Shown here piece by piece: positions 50,953 to 59,045 of a stretch of DNA of 64,000 bases. Source of the DNA: Parvularcula sp039818345 (GTDB taxonomy: Bacteria; Pseudomonadota; Alphaproteobacteria; Caulobacterales; Parvularculaceae); contig JBCBUC010000008.1 of the NCBI GenBank assembly GCA_039818345.1, forward strand, positions 1 through 64,000, given 5' to 3'. The stretch's first letter is position 1, and every line of letters starts with the position of its first letter. A model generated the notes under the pieces. The model was not told where the DNA came from and ran no database searches. It saw only the letters and a program-made list of their open reading frames with translations. The position numbers and the translations under genes are program-made.

Positions 50953-51390
50953 TTATTCCTTAGGCGGAAGAACATACGTGACCGTTGCGTGGCTCGAGAC
51001 CTTCTCAGAGGACGAGCCCCGCACTTCCACCTCAACGACCACGCCGGACTTGCCATATTTCAGCAACGTGCCGCGCGCTTCGAGCGTCTCCCCCTGACAG
51101 GGACGCAAGAAATTGATGTTGAGGTTGGACGTCAACGCCATTGGCGTGATCCCCGCCCTTGTGAAGACCACTGCATAGGCCACCGAATCGGCGAGCGCCA
51201 TTTGTGTGGGTCCAGAGATAAAACCGCCTGGCCGCAAATTCCCAGGACCGCAGTCATAGCGCATGACCACCTCGCCATCGCTCGCCGATTCGACGTGTTG
51301 GCGGAGGGTACGGCCCATAGCGAGGGATTGAAAAAAGGCGTTCATCTCGTCAGCAGAGACTTTGGACGGGGTGATCGGAGTTTCGGTCAT
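50953..51390 (-). CDS. PaaI-family hotdog thioesterase
   Basis: 145 residues, a single hotdog domain: NLRPGGFISGPTQMALADSVAYAV (central helix with the catalytic acidic residue), TSNLNINFLRPCQGETLEARGTLLKYGKSGVVVEVEV. The usual H-G-G of PaaI is R-P-G-G here. Hydrolyses acyl-CoA of unknown type. The ATG at 51390 is preferred to the frame start at 51468. Confidence 0.9.
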   Translation of the reverse strand: MTETPITPSKVSADEMNAFFQSLAMGRTLRQHVESASDGEVVMRYDCGPGNLRPGGFISGPTQMALADSVAYAVVFTRAGITPMALTSNLNINFLRPCQGETLEARGTLLKYGKSGVVVEVEVRGSSSEKVSSHATVTYVLPPKE

Positions 51391-51495
51391 GGGAAGCCCG
51401 TTACAAGGCCTGGGTGATGAGGGACAACCCTTCATTGATCGCTTGCTCTCGCACCGCGGCGGTCCCAAAGTTTCAAAAAAAGACGGGAGAAGACA

Positions 51496-51975
51496 ATGGG
51501 ACGCTTTATTGGCGCGCTGGCTTTGGCGTTGATCACAGCCTGCAGCACGGCAAAGAAAGACACTTTATCGGAAGCGCAAGCCGCCCCTACCCCAGAGCGA
51601 ACGATGGTCACCCTGGGCAATGGCGAGGCCAACAGCATCACGCCGCAAGGGGTGACCCGGGATGGGGCCACCTTCACCTTCGCAACCGCGACGGTGGCCG
51701 ATGACAGTTGGCTGGTTATTCATCCGTTTAAGGATGGCCGTCCAAACGGCGACATTTATGTCGGCCACACATTTTTGGCCGCGGGCACGCATCAGAACAT
51801 TCCGATCACCGTCGAAGGCGGCGCGCAGACAGGACAGATGTTCCTGGTAATGCTGCATAAGGATGTCGATCAGGACCGCGTCTTCGATTTTGTCTTCATC
51901 GACGAGAACACGGTCGAGGACCACGCGGTTTTTGAGGGCACCAAGATGATCGCCCATATTTTTGCGGCGCCCTAA
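51496..51975 (+). CDS. DUF7282-type lipoprotein
   Basis: 159 residues. Signal peptide with lipobox LITAC (Cys16). The mature part is beta-rich with DSWLVIHPFKDGRPNG, FLAAGTHQNIPITVEGG and FLVMLHKDVDQDRVFDF, the pattern of the DUF7282 beta-sandwich (assignment from memory). Three Asp residues in DVDQDRVFD could bind calcium. GGGAGAAG precedes the ATG. Divergent from the thioesterase. Function unknown. Confidence 0.78.
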   Translation: MGRFIGALALALITACSTAKKDTLSEAQAAPTPERTMVTLGNGEANSITPQGVTRDGATFTFATATVADDSWLVIHPFKDGRPNGDIYVGHTFLAAGTHQNIPITVEGGAQTGQMFLVMLHKDVDQDRVFDFVFIDENTVEDHAVFEGTKMIAHIFAAP

Positions 51976-52065
51976 GAAAAAGCCGACGCCAAATTCGCCT
52001 CGCATCGACGAGACGCAACAACCTGTCCTCTACCGACTCAATGGGTCGTGCCTTAAGTGATGACG

Positions 52066-52824
52066 ATGCTCATCGTTTTGTCGCCCGCCAAAAACCTCAA
52101 CGTCGAGCCGGCTGATGGTCGGCTGTCGTCAACAGAGCCTCAGTTTCCGGACGAAACGGGGAAACTGATCGAGGTGTTGCGAAAGAAAACGCCGTCGTCC
52201 ATCGCGGCGCTGATGAAGCTCTCGGACAATCTCTCCATGCTGAACGCCGAACGGTACAGAGCGTTTGGCACCCAGACCAAAAAACAGGCGATCCTCGCCT
52301 TTAACGGCGATGTTTATCGCGGGTTTGATGCAGGCACATTGAACGCTGCGGGCCTCAAAGCCGCGCAAGAGCGTGTGCGGATCCTTTCAGGGCTTTACGG
52401 CCTTTTACGGCCGCTCGATTTGATGGAACCCTACCGGCTTGAAATGGGCATAAAGCTTAAGACCCGGCGGGGCGAAACCCTTTACGATTTTTGGGGCAGC
52501 CGGATCGCGGCGTTGCTCGATCAGGAACTCGGCGGTGCTGCGCTCATCAACTGCGCGTCCAACGAATATTTTAAGGCTGTCAAAGGCCTCAAAGCGCCAG
52601 TGATCACCTGCCAATTCAAAGAAGAAAAAGACGGTCAGCTCAAAACGCTTGGGCTCTTTGCCAAAGCGGCGCGCGGAATGATGGCGCGGTTCGCGGTGGA
52701 TCAAAGGATCGACCGACCGGAAGGCCTGAAAGATTTCCAAGCGAGCGGTTACCGCTTCCAGGCTGCGCTTTCCAATGACACAAATTGGGTCTTCTCACGA
52801 CCACAGCCGCCAAAGGCGGGTTGA
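52066..52824 (+). CDS. yaaA: peroxide stress protein YaaA
   Basis: About 252 residues: MLIVLSPAKNLNVEPAD, FNGDVYRGFDAGTL, RILSGLYGLLRPLDLMEPYRLEMGIKL, INCASNEYFKAV. In E. coli YaaA lowers free iron and so limits peroxide damage to DNA. Other starts (GTG 52057, ATG 52060) would add two or three residues. No OxyR site was recognised upstream. Confidence 0.93.
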   Translation: MLIVLSPAKNLNVEPADGRLSSTEPQFPDETGKLIEVLRKKTPSSIAALMKLSDNLSMLNAERYRAFGTQTKKQAILAFNGDVYRGFDAGTLNAAGLKAAQERVRILSGLYGLLRPLDLMEPYRLEMGIKLKTRRGETLYDFWGSRIAALLDQELGGAALINCASNEYFKAVKGLKAPVITCQFKEEKDGQLKTLGLFAKAARGMMARFAVDQRIDRPEGLKDFQASGYRFQAALSNDTNWVFSRPQPPKAG

Positions 52825-52855
52825 ATTCGATCCTTGCCGCCGAGGCCGCCTCACT

Positions 52856-52870
52856 TTAACCTCTTGTTAA
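52856..52870 (+). promoter_or_regulatory. candidate CtrA box
   Basis: TTAACCTCTTGTTAA is a perfect TTAA-N7-TTAA, the known binding pattern of the alphaproteobacterial cell-cycle regulator CtrA, eight bases before the YbjN gene start. It is also a 6-bp inverted repeat if one base is added at each side. ctrA is not in the window. Confidence 0.45.
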
Positions 52871-52877
52871 AAGCTTG

Positions 52878-53489
52878 ATGGGGTTTGCCATGCTGCGCTC
52901 GATTTTTGTGGTTCTTGCCCTGGTGGCAACCGCTTCCGCCCAGTCCGACGTTCTCACCCGCTCACCGCGCAAGGTGATGAGCGATGTGAACCACCAAACC
53001 GTGTCTAAGGTGGTGCGCAATGCTGGTTTTATCGTCGAGCAGGCGACAATTTCCGGCGCGGACTCACTGGTGGTGAGAGATGGCTCAACGGCCGTCATCA
53101 TGCGCCCCCGGGTGTGTGATCCCAATTGCTCGGGGCTCTTGATGTATGCGGTGATCGACGGGATCGCACCGCCCATGGCGATTAACGGCTTTAATGAGCA
53201 GACGCCGGCGACATCGGCGTTCACCTCCGAGGGCTACACCATTCTGTCGCGCTACTTGATCGCTGATTACGGCATCACGGAAGGGTCGTTCCTCACCAAT
53301 CTCGCGGTCTTTCAGTCGACGGTGGAGAAGTGGCTCGGCCAGCCAAGGAACAATGCGCCCAGCGCGCTGTCGGTGTCCCTCGACGCCCCTGTCCCGCAAG
53401 CCGATGAGGACTTTGAGCTCCGCGCTTACATCGACGCGGTGAAGAACCGTCCGGAGCTGATCTCGCGCAACCTGGGCGACGAGCTCTAA
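52878..53489 (+). CDS. secreted YbjN-domain protein
   Basis: 203 residues. A signal peptide (MLRSIFVVLALVATASAQ) is followed by a YbjN domain (about 35-155): VSKVVRNAGFIVEQATISG, CDPNCSGLLMYAVIDG with two cysteines that may form a disulfide, INGFNEQTPATSAFTSEGYTILSRYLIADYGITEGSFLTNLAVF. YbjN proteins are linked to motility and stress responses, and resemble type III chaperones; the exported form is uncharacterised. Start ATG 52878 or 52890. Confidence 0.8.
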   Translation: MGFAMLRSIFVVLALVATASAQSDVLTRSPRKVMSDVNHQTVSKVVRNAGFIVEQATISGADSLVVRDGSTAVIMRPRVCDPNCSGLLMYAVIDGIAPPMAINGFNEQTPATSAFTSEGYTILSRYLIADYGITEGSFLTNLAVFQSTVEKWLGQPRNNAPSALSVSLDAPVPQADEDFELRAYIDAVKNRPELISRNLGDEL

Positions 53490-53496
53490 GCGATCG

Positions 53497-54258
53497 TTAG
53501 ATAAAGAGGTCGAGCAGGAAACCGAATGGCCCGCCGGCACCGCCGGCGGTGATGGGCACTTCGGTTTGGATGAGCACGTCACCCGTGCCGCGGATTTTCA
53601 CGTTCTCGGCTTCCCCGCTTCGCAAATACTGACCCCGCGTGAAGACGCGGCCATCAGCGAAAAAGTCACCGCGCACAGCGGCCACATAGTTGGTATCCAC
53701 GACCACCGGCGTTTCAGGATCGAGCGCTTTGCGGAAACTTCTTCCCGGCGCCTTGATCCACACCGTGCCCTCGCCCGTCACCCGCGTCAGCGTCCAGAAC
53801 TCCCGGCGCGCAACGCGCTTCACGGTGAAATCGAGCTCCCCGCGATGGCCAAGATAGAGAGCGGGTTGAAGCCACACGGCTTCGTCTTCCTTGACCTCCA
53901 TCCCAAGGACGGTGCCGTGGTAGTCCCGTCCTGCCACCAATGTGGTCGGCGTTTCCGCTTCAAACCGGTTGGCCCAGAGGTTTTGTCCGGAAAAAATGCC
54001 CAGGACCGGGATCGTCTTGGAAGCAATGCGGCGGGTTTTAAGGCGAAAATCGCCGCCCGCATAGATCAGGGATGACCGCCGCACAAAGCCAACATCGCCT
54101 TCGTCGAGCTCCATCGAAAGGACATGATCATCGAGGATCTGGCCCTGCCGTAGCGCTAGGGCGCTTCCCTCGTCATCGTGCGGTACAAGGGGAAAGGAAC
54201 GAGACGGCGGACGCGCCCAGCCTCGATGCATTTTCTGAAGCGGCGGCGTTTTCGTCAC
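53497..54258 (-). CDS. AIM24-family protein
   Basis: 253 residues, almost wholly beta: GQILDDHVLSMELDEGDVGFVRRSSLIYAGGDFRLKTR, LWANRFEAETPTTLVAG, GEGTVWIKAPGRSF, VVVDTNYVAAVRGDFFADG and a glycine-rich end (ITAGGAGGPFGFLLDLFI), the TRAP-like beta barrel of the AIM24 (DUF124) family. Role unknown in bacteria. GTG start with AGGGGATGAG upstream. It ends eight bases from the convergent YbjN gene. Confidence 0.88.
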   Translation of the reverse strand: MTKTPPLQKMHRGWARPPSRSFPLVPHDDEGSALALRQGQILDDHVLSMELDEGDVGFVRRSSLIYAGGDFRLKTRRIASKTIPVLGIFSGQNLWANRFEAETPTTLVAGRDYHGTVLGMEVKEDEAVWLQPALYLGHRGELDFTVKRVARREFWTLTRVTGEGTVWIKAPGRSFRKALDPETPVVVDTNYVAAVRGDFFADGRVFTRGQYLRSGEAENVKIRGTGDVLIQTEVPITAGGAGGPFGFLLDLFI

Positions 54259-54366
54259 AACTCATCCCCTTGGACCCCATGCCCTAGCAAGATAGGGATC
54301 AGGATCGCGCGCGTCACCCAAAACGAGGGTTTCCCTTCGCGCAGACATCCGCTTGAGAGCGTTCCC

Positions 54367-54936
54367 ATGTTTCTTTTGATCGGTCTTGGCAATCCTGGCA
54401 GCAAATACGCAGGCAATCGGCACAACGCTGGTTTCATGGCGATTGATGCGATCGCCGACGCGCACCATTTTCCCAGCTTCAAGGCGAAGTTTCAGGCCCT
54501 TGTATCGGAAGGCCGAATTGGAAGTGAGCGGGCGATCCTGTTGAAACCGCAAACCTTCTACAATGATGCTGGACGAGCGGTTCAAGAGGCGGCTCGGTTT
54601 CACAAAATCGAGCCGGGGCAAATCATCGTGGTGCACGATGAAATCGATCTCGCGCCAGGAAAACTGCGCGTGAAAGAAGGCGGCGGATTGGCTGGTAACC
54701 GGGGCCTTAAATCGATCGCCGCGCATGTTTCGCCCGATGTCTGGCGGGTCCGCATTGGCGTGGGCCATCCTGGGCACAAAGATGCTGTCACCGCCCATGT
54801 CTTGCGCGACTTCGCCAAAGAGGAGCGCGAGGGATGGCTGAGCGACATGTTGCGCGGGATTGGTCAAGAATTGGGTGAACTCCTTCCCCCATCAGAAGAA
54901 AATGCGAGCCGCTTCATGTCGCGTGTCATTCAATAG
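54367..54936 (+). CDS. pth: peptidyl-tRNA hydrolase
   Basis: 189 residues. Releases peptides from stalled peptidyl-tRNA. LIGLGNPGSKYAGNRHNAGFMAID holds the conserved Asn and the catalytic His (His20 in E. coli numbering), and VVHDEIDLAPGKLRVKEGGG the conserved Asp. Two positions differ from the textbook enzyme: TFYN in place of T-F-M-N, and GGLAGNRGLKSI where most have GGHGGHNGLK, so the His-Asn pair at 113-114 is Asn-Arg. The frame upstream to 54178 overlaps the AIM24 gene and is rejected. Confidence 0.92.
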   Translation: MFLLIGLGNPGSKYAGNRHNAGFMAIDAIADAHHFPSFKAKFQALVSEGRIGSERAILLKPQTFYNDAGRAVQEAARFHKIEPGQIIVVHDEIDLAPGKLRVKEGGGLAGNRGLKSIAAHVSPDVWRVRIGVGHPGHKDAVTAHVLRDFAKEEREGWLSDMLRGIGQELGELLPPSEENASRFMSRVIQ

Positions 54937-55020
54937 GCATGCTCATATTGCATCGCAGCAAATAGCTTTCGTCGCGGTCCAAGGTGACTTAAGCTCACAA
55001 CAAGAAACGGTCTGATCTCC

Positions 55021-56118
55021 ATGGGTTTTAAATGCGGCATCGTCGGTCTTCCCAATGTCGGGAAGTCGACTCTTTTCAACGCCCTCACCAAAACAGCAGC
55101 AGCGCAAGCCGCCAATTACCCGTTCTGCACCATTGAACCCAATGTTGGTGATGTGGCGGTCCCTGAGCCGCGCCTAGAAAAGCTCGCCGCAATCGCTGGC
55201 TCTGCGGAAATCATCCCCTCCCGCCTTCAGTTTGTGGATATCGCAGGGCTCGTTCGCGGCGCGTCAAAGGGTGAAGGCCTGGGCAACCAGTTTTTGGCCA
55301 ATATCCGCGAAGTCGACGCGGTTGCCTATGTGCTCCGATGCTTTGACGATGACGATATCACCCATGTCGAAGGCCGCATCGACCCAGTTGCCGACTATGA
55401 GACGGTCGAAACAGAACTGATGCTGGCGGACCTTGAGAGCCTAGAGAAACGCCGGGTCAATTTAGAAAAGAAAGCCAAGGGCCAAGACAAGGAAGCGAAA
55501 GAAACGCTTTCGCTTGTGGACAAGGCACTCGTCCCGCTCCGCGAAGGCCGCCCTGCCCGTGTCGCAGAGATTGAGCCAAGCGAAATAAAAGCCTGGAACG
55601 GCCTTCAGCTTCTGACCACGAAACCGGTGCTGTTTGTCGCCAATGTCGACGAGGACAACGCTGGCCAAGGCAACGCCTACTCTGACAGCGTGTTTGGCGA
55701 AGCGGAAAAACAGGGCGCCGTCGCGGTCGTGATCTCGGCCCGCATCGAGTCAGAACTTGCCACGCTCGATGATGAAGAAGCCACTGAATTTCTTCAAGAA
55801 ATAGGCCTTGAGGAGCCAGGGCTTCACCGGTTGATCAGGGCGGGTTACGATCTTTTGGGGCTGCAGACGTATTTTACCGCCGGACCGAAGGAGGCCCGGG
55901 CCTGGACCGTACGGCGCGGCGCCCTCGCCCCCGAGGCAGCCGGGGTGATCCATACAGACTTTGAAACCAGTTTTATTCGGGCCGAAACGATTTCCTACCA
56001 AGATTATGTTCAATTCGACGGAGAAGTCGGTGCAAAAGAAGCAGGAAAGCAACGGATCGAAGGTAAGGATTACGTCGTGCAAGACGGCGACGTGATGCAT
56101 TTTCGAACCGGGAAATAG
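55021..56118 (+). CDS. ychF: redox-regulated ribosome-binding ATPase YchF
   Basis: 365-residue Obg-family P-loop protein: GIVGLPNVGKSTLFNALTK, DIAGLVRGASKGEGLGNQFLANIREVDA, a coiled-coil insert (about 130-200) and the C-terminal TGS domain (about 280-365; GLQTYFTAGPKEARAWTV, GKDYVVQDGDVMHFR). The NxxE replacement of NKxD (here FVANVDED) fits its preference for ATP. pth-ychF adjacency is widespread. The next gene begins four bases later. Confidence 0.96.
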   Translation: MGFKCGIVGLPNVGKSTLFNALTKTAAAQAANYPFCTIEPNVGDVAVPEPRLEKLAAIAGSAEIIPSRLQFVDIAGLVRGASKGEGLGNQFLANIREVDAVAYVLRCFDDDDITHVEGRIDPVADYETVETELMLADLESLEKRRVNLEKKAKGQDKEAKETLSLVDKALVPLREGRPARVAEIEPSEIKAWNGLQLLTTKPVLFVANVDEDNAGQGNAYSDSVFGEAEKQGAVAVVISARIESELATLDDEEATEFLQEIGLEEPGLHRLIRAGYDLLGLQTYFTAGPKEARAWTVRRGALAPEAAGVIHTDFETSFIRAETISYQDYVQFDGEVGAKEAGKQRIEGKDYVVQDGDVMHFRTGK

Positions 56119-56122
56119 GTTG

Positions 56123-57205
56123 ATGGCAAAAGACCACGGATTGGCTGATCTTTTCTCCCGCACCAAAGCGGACGAGAAAGACGACACGCGCCCCGTGGTG
56201 CCACCCCAGGATTATGCTGGGCCAGATGATCAACCGCCGATCCTCGAGGACGCCGATGCGTCACCGATCGAACGGTTACGCAACGCTTCATCGATCTTTG
56301 ATGCGCCCGACACGGACAACATCGACTATGATGATGATCCGTATTATGATGAGCATACGCGCGACGAGCCCAGGTCCTTCAACGAAACCGATCCAGAGGT
56401 GAATGAAGCCTCGTCGTCTGGCGGCATCCTTTGCTTTTTGCTCGATGACCCCATCGGTGCGCGCCGCATGCGGACCATCGCCGCGCTTAACGTGGCCGCA
56501 GGGATGGGATCCGTCAGGCTCAGAACCTTGCCCGCTGAACCCGAGGAGATGGACCTTGCCATCTTTGACGCGCTTCAAGAATCCGATTGCGAGCTTGTCG
56601 CCTTTCTAAGCCCGGGCACAGAACCCGCTGACGATTGGGCGCTTGAATGCCAACTCGCGTTCACCCAAGCGCCGCGCCTCAGTGCCATCATGGTCAAGCA
56701 AGGCAACGCAGACCCGCTCAACCCATGGGCCAGAACCGCATTCTTGCTCGACATCGCTGATCGGCAAATGGGTAAAATGCGAGGCGCCGATACGATGGTG
56801 TTCAAACGCGAGGCGCTCGAAGATCTGGGTCCGGATCTTGGTCAAGCCTTCCGCAGCCGACAACTTGTCCGCGCCCTCGAAGACCGAGGCCACCGGACCG
56901 GTCATGCGGTCGAAGCCCGGGTTGTTCTTGCCGAACCTGAAGACAAAAAAGACGTCCTCGACCAGGTACGAGACAACGCGCGCGCAGCGACACGGCTGAG
57001 TGCCGCCAAGAAAAATTTCCTCATCCGTCCGATCTATGCCTTTTTCATTCTCGCTGGTTATCCCTTCCGGTTGATGGCCGTTGGCAAGGCAGTAAAAAAG
57101 GGGATAGGCCGCGAGATGATGGACGAGCTTTTTCCCAAAGCGATGGCTGCTGTTTGGGCTGACCGCAAAGCACGCGCTGCGACGATGTTGCGACCCGGCA
57201 AGTAA
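56123..57205 (+). CDS. uncharacterised protein, degenerate glycosyltransferase-like
   Basis: 360 residues. The first about 110 are acidic and disordered (NIDYDDDPYYDEHTRDEP). The rest weakly resembles the second half of a GT-A family 2 glycosyltransferase: ESDCELVAFLSPGTEPADDWALECQLAFTQAP where GT2 enzymes have a D-x-D and acceptor loop, GADTMVFKREALEDLGPDLGQAF, and RALEDRGHRTGHAVEARVV, then a C-terminal hydrophobic helix pair (LIRPIYAFFILAGYPFRLMAVGKAV). The D-x-D is not present, so activity is doubtful. Four bases behind ychF, probably co-transcribed. The family relation is inference. Confidence 0.55.
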   Translation: MAKDHGLADLFSRTKADEKDDTRPVVPPQDYAGPDDQPPILEDADASPIERLRNASSIFDAPDTDNIDYDDDPYYDEHTRDEPRSFNETDPEVNEASSSGGILCFLLDDPIGARRMRTIAALNVAAGMGSVRLRTLPAEPEEMDLAIFDALQESDCELVAFLSPGTEPADDWALECQLAFTQAPRLSAIMVKQGNADPLNPWARTAFLLDIADRQMGKMRGADTMVFKREALEDLGPDLGQAFRSRQLVRALEDRGHRTGHAVEARVVLAEPEDKKDVLDQVRDNARAATRLSAAKKNFLIRPIYAFFILAGYPFRLMAVGKAVKKGIGREMMDELFPKAMAAVWADRKARAATMLRPGK

Positions 57206-57337
57206 CCCGCGAAGGCTCAGCGCCTCGAACAAACAGCGCACCCTTCGGTGATCCGCGCGTCCTCGGCTGGACGCGAGCGACGAGCCTCGCCAGAGTGTGT
57301 TTTCTGAGGAAACCACCCAAATCAAGCAGGCCCAAAA

Positions 57338-58465
57338 GTGACCGATAAGGTTCGCCGAAATTTTCTAAAAACCGCCGCCCTCGCCGCGCCTTTGGCGTTG
57401 GCTGCATGTGATTGTGCTGAACGATGCGCGGCCGTTGCGCCAGAGATCACGAGCAGCGGCATCACCCCGCGCCAACTGAAAATGGTCACGACCTGGCCAA
57501 AGGACTTTCCAGGGTTGGCGGATGCCGCCACGCGGTGGACTGATTTCATCCGCGAGCTGTCAGGCGGTGCAATCGATATCGAGATCTTTTCCGCAGGTGA
57601 GCTCGTCGGCGCTTTTGACGTTTTTGACGCTGTGGTCAGTGGCGCTGCCGATCTTTATCACGGTGCAGATTATTACTGGACGTCCAAGTCGCAAGCCTAT
57701 CCTTTTTTCACGGCCGTGCCCTTTGGCATGACGGCCATCGAACAGATTGGATGGCTCGAGGCTGGCGGCGGCCAACAACTTTGGGACAGGCTGGCCGCGC
57801 CCTTTGGGATCAAACCTTTTGGTGTAGGGAATTCCGGCCATCAGCTCGGGGGATGGTTCAAAAAACCATTGCGTAGTGTTGATGACCTCCGTGGCCTGAA
57901 AATTCGTATGCCAGGCATGGGCGGAGAGGTGATGCGTCGGGCGGGCGCAAGTCCGGTTGTTCTTCCTGGATCGGAGCTTTACCAATCCCTGCAGTCGGGT
58001 GCCATCGATGCCACCGAGTGGGTTGGGCCGTGGAATGACCTCGCCATGGGGTTTTATCGCGAGGCTGATCACTATGTTTGGCCAGGTTTTCATGAACCCA
58101 ATGCGCAGCTTGCTGGCGGCATGAATCTTGACCTTTGGAACAGTCTCAACGCGCAAGAACAAGCGATTTTCATCGCTGCGGCCCGCGCCGCGAACCATGA
58201 ATCGATCGGTACCTACACCATCCGCAACGCCGAAGCGTTGCGCGTCCTCACAGAGGAACATAACGTGACGCTCAATCCGATGCCGGACGATGTCATCAGC
58301 CTGCTGGCGGAAAAGACCAAAGAGGTGCTCGACGAGATCGCGGAAAGCTCGGCCATCGGTCGCGACATTCACGATAGCTATATCGGCACGTTAAGGGACA
58401 CGATGCGTTGGACAACCATCAGTGACGCCGCCTTTATCGAAGCGCGTCAGCGGCTGATCAATTAA
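57338..58465 (+). CDS. dctP: TRAP transporter substrate-binding protein (DctP/TakP-like)
   Basis: 375 residues. The N-terminus combines a twin-arginine motif (RRNFLKTAALAAP) with a lipobox (LALAAC, Cys24), so it may be exported folded by Tat and lipid-anchored. The mature protein matches the TakP group: LKMVTTWPKDFPGL, LYHGADYYWTSKSQAYPFFTAVPFGM, LRGLKIRMPGMGGEVMRRAGASPVVLPGSELYQSLQSGAIDATEWVGPWNDLAMGF. The conserved substrate-carboxylate Arg is in KIRMPGMG. TakP-like proteins bind 2-oxo acids or related carboxylates; the ligand here is inferred. Starts with GTG. Confidence 0.92.
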   Translation: MTDKVRRNFLKTAALAAPLALAACDCAERCAAVAPEITSSGITPRQLKMVTTWPKDFPGLADAATRWTDFIRELSGGAIDIEIFSAGELVGAFDVFDAVVSGAADLYHGADYYWTSKSQAYPFFTAVPFGMTAIEQIGWLEAGGGQQLWDRLAAPFGIKPFGVGNSGHQLGGWFKKPLRSVDDLRGLKIRMPGMGGEVMRRAGASPVVLPGSELYQSLQSGAIDATEWVGPWNDLAMGFYREADHYVWPGFHEPNAQLAGGMNLDLWNSLNAQEQAIFIAAARAANHESIGTYTIRNAEALRVLTEEHNVTLNPMPDDVISLLAEKTKEVLDEIAESSAIGRDIHDSYIGTLRDTMRWTTISDAAFIEARQRLIN

Positions 58466-58469
58466 AGCA

Positions 58470-59045
58470 ATGGGCGACTTCCTCCTTCCGATCTTGGCCC
58501 TCTGCGTCATACTGATGCCGTTGATGTTAGCGGCATTGGGCCAAGCCAAAGCGGTCGAGCCCCTCCTGACCCGCACCGTCAAAGGCGCTTTCGCTCTTTC
58601 CTCTGTCTGCGTCTTAATACTGATGCTGGTGCAAGTGAGTGTGGTCGTCCTTCGCAGCGTCTTCTCGGTCAGCTTCATCTGGCTGCAAGAAAGCACGCTC
58701 TATCTTTTTGGCGCTATATTCCTGTTGTCGTCCGGGGCGCTTCTTCTTTCGGAAGGCCATGTGCGGGTTGATATTTTTTATGGAAAACTGACGGAACGGC
58801 AGCGGCAGCTTGTCGACCTTGCCGGGATGGCACTCTTTGTACTGCCGGTCAGCGCCCTTATCGTTCTGGTCTCGTGGGACTATGTCATCACCAGTTGGGT
58901 TCAGCTTGAACGCAGCCAAGAGCCCTCCGGCATCCACGCGGTGTTTCTTCTCAAATCGATGATACCCGCCTTTGCCATCCTGCTCATTCTGGCCGCTGAG
59001 CTTCGTATGATCGAACTCATCCGGAGGCTGCGCACAGCGGCATGA
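58470..59045 (+). CDS. dctQ: TRAP transporter small permease (DctQ)
   Basis: 191 residues; four core helices of the DctQ domain (about 45-185) with the family's LQESTLYLFGAIFLLSSGALLLSEGHVRVDIFYGKL segment, preceded by an additional N-terminal helix (LLPILALCVILMPLMLAALG). Four bases after dctP; stop overlaps dctM as ATGA. Confidence 0.93.
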   Translation: MGDFLLPILALCVILMPLMLAALGQAKAVEPLLTRTVKGAFALSSVCVLILMLVQVSVVVLRSVFSVSFIWLQESTLYLFGAIFLLSSGALLLSEGHVRVDIFYGKLTERQRQLVDLAGMALFVLPVSALIVLVSWDYVITSWVQLERSQEPSGIHAVFLLKSMIPAFAILLILAAELRMIELIRRLRTAA

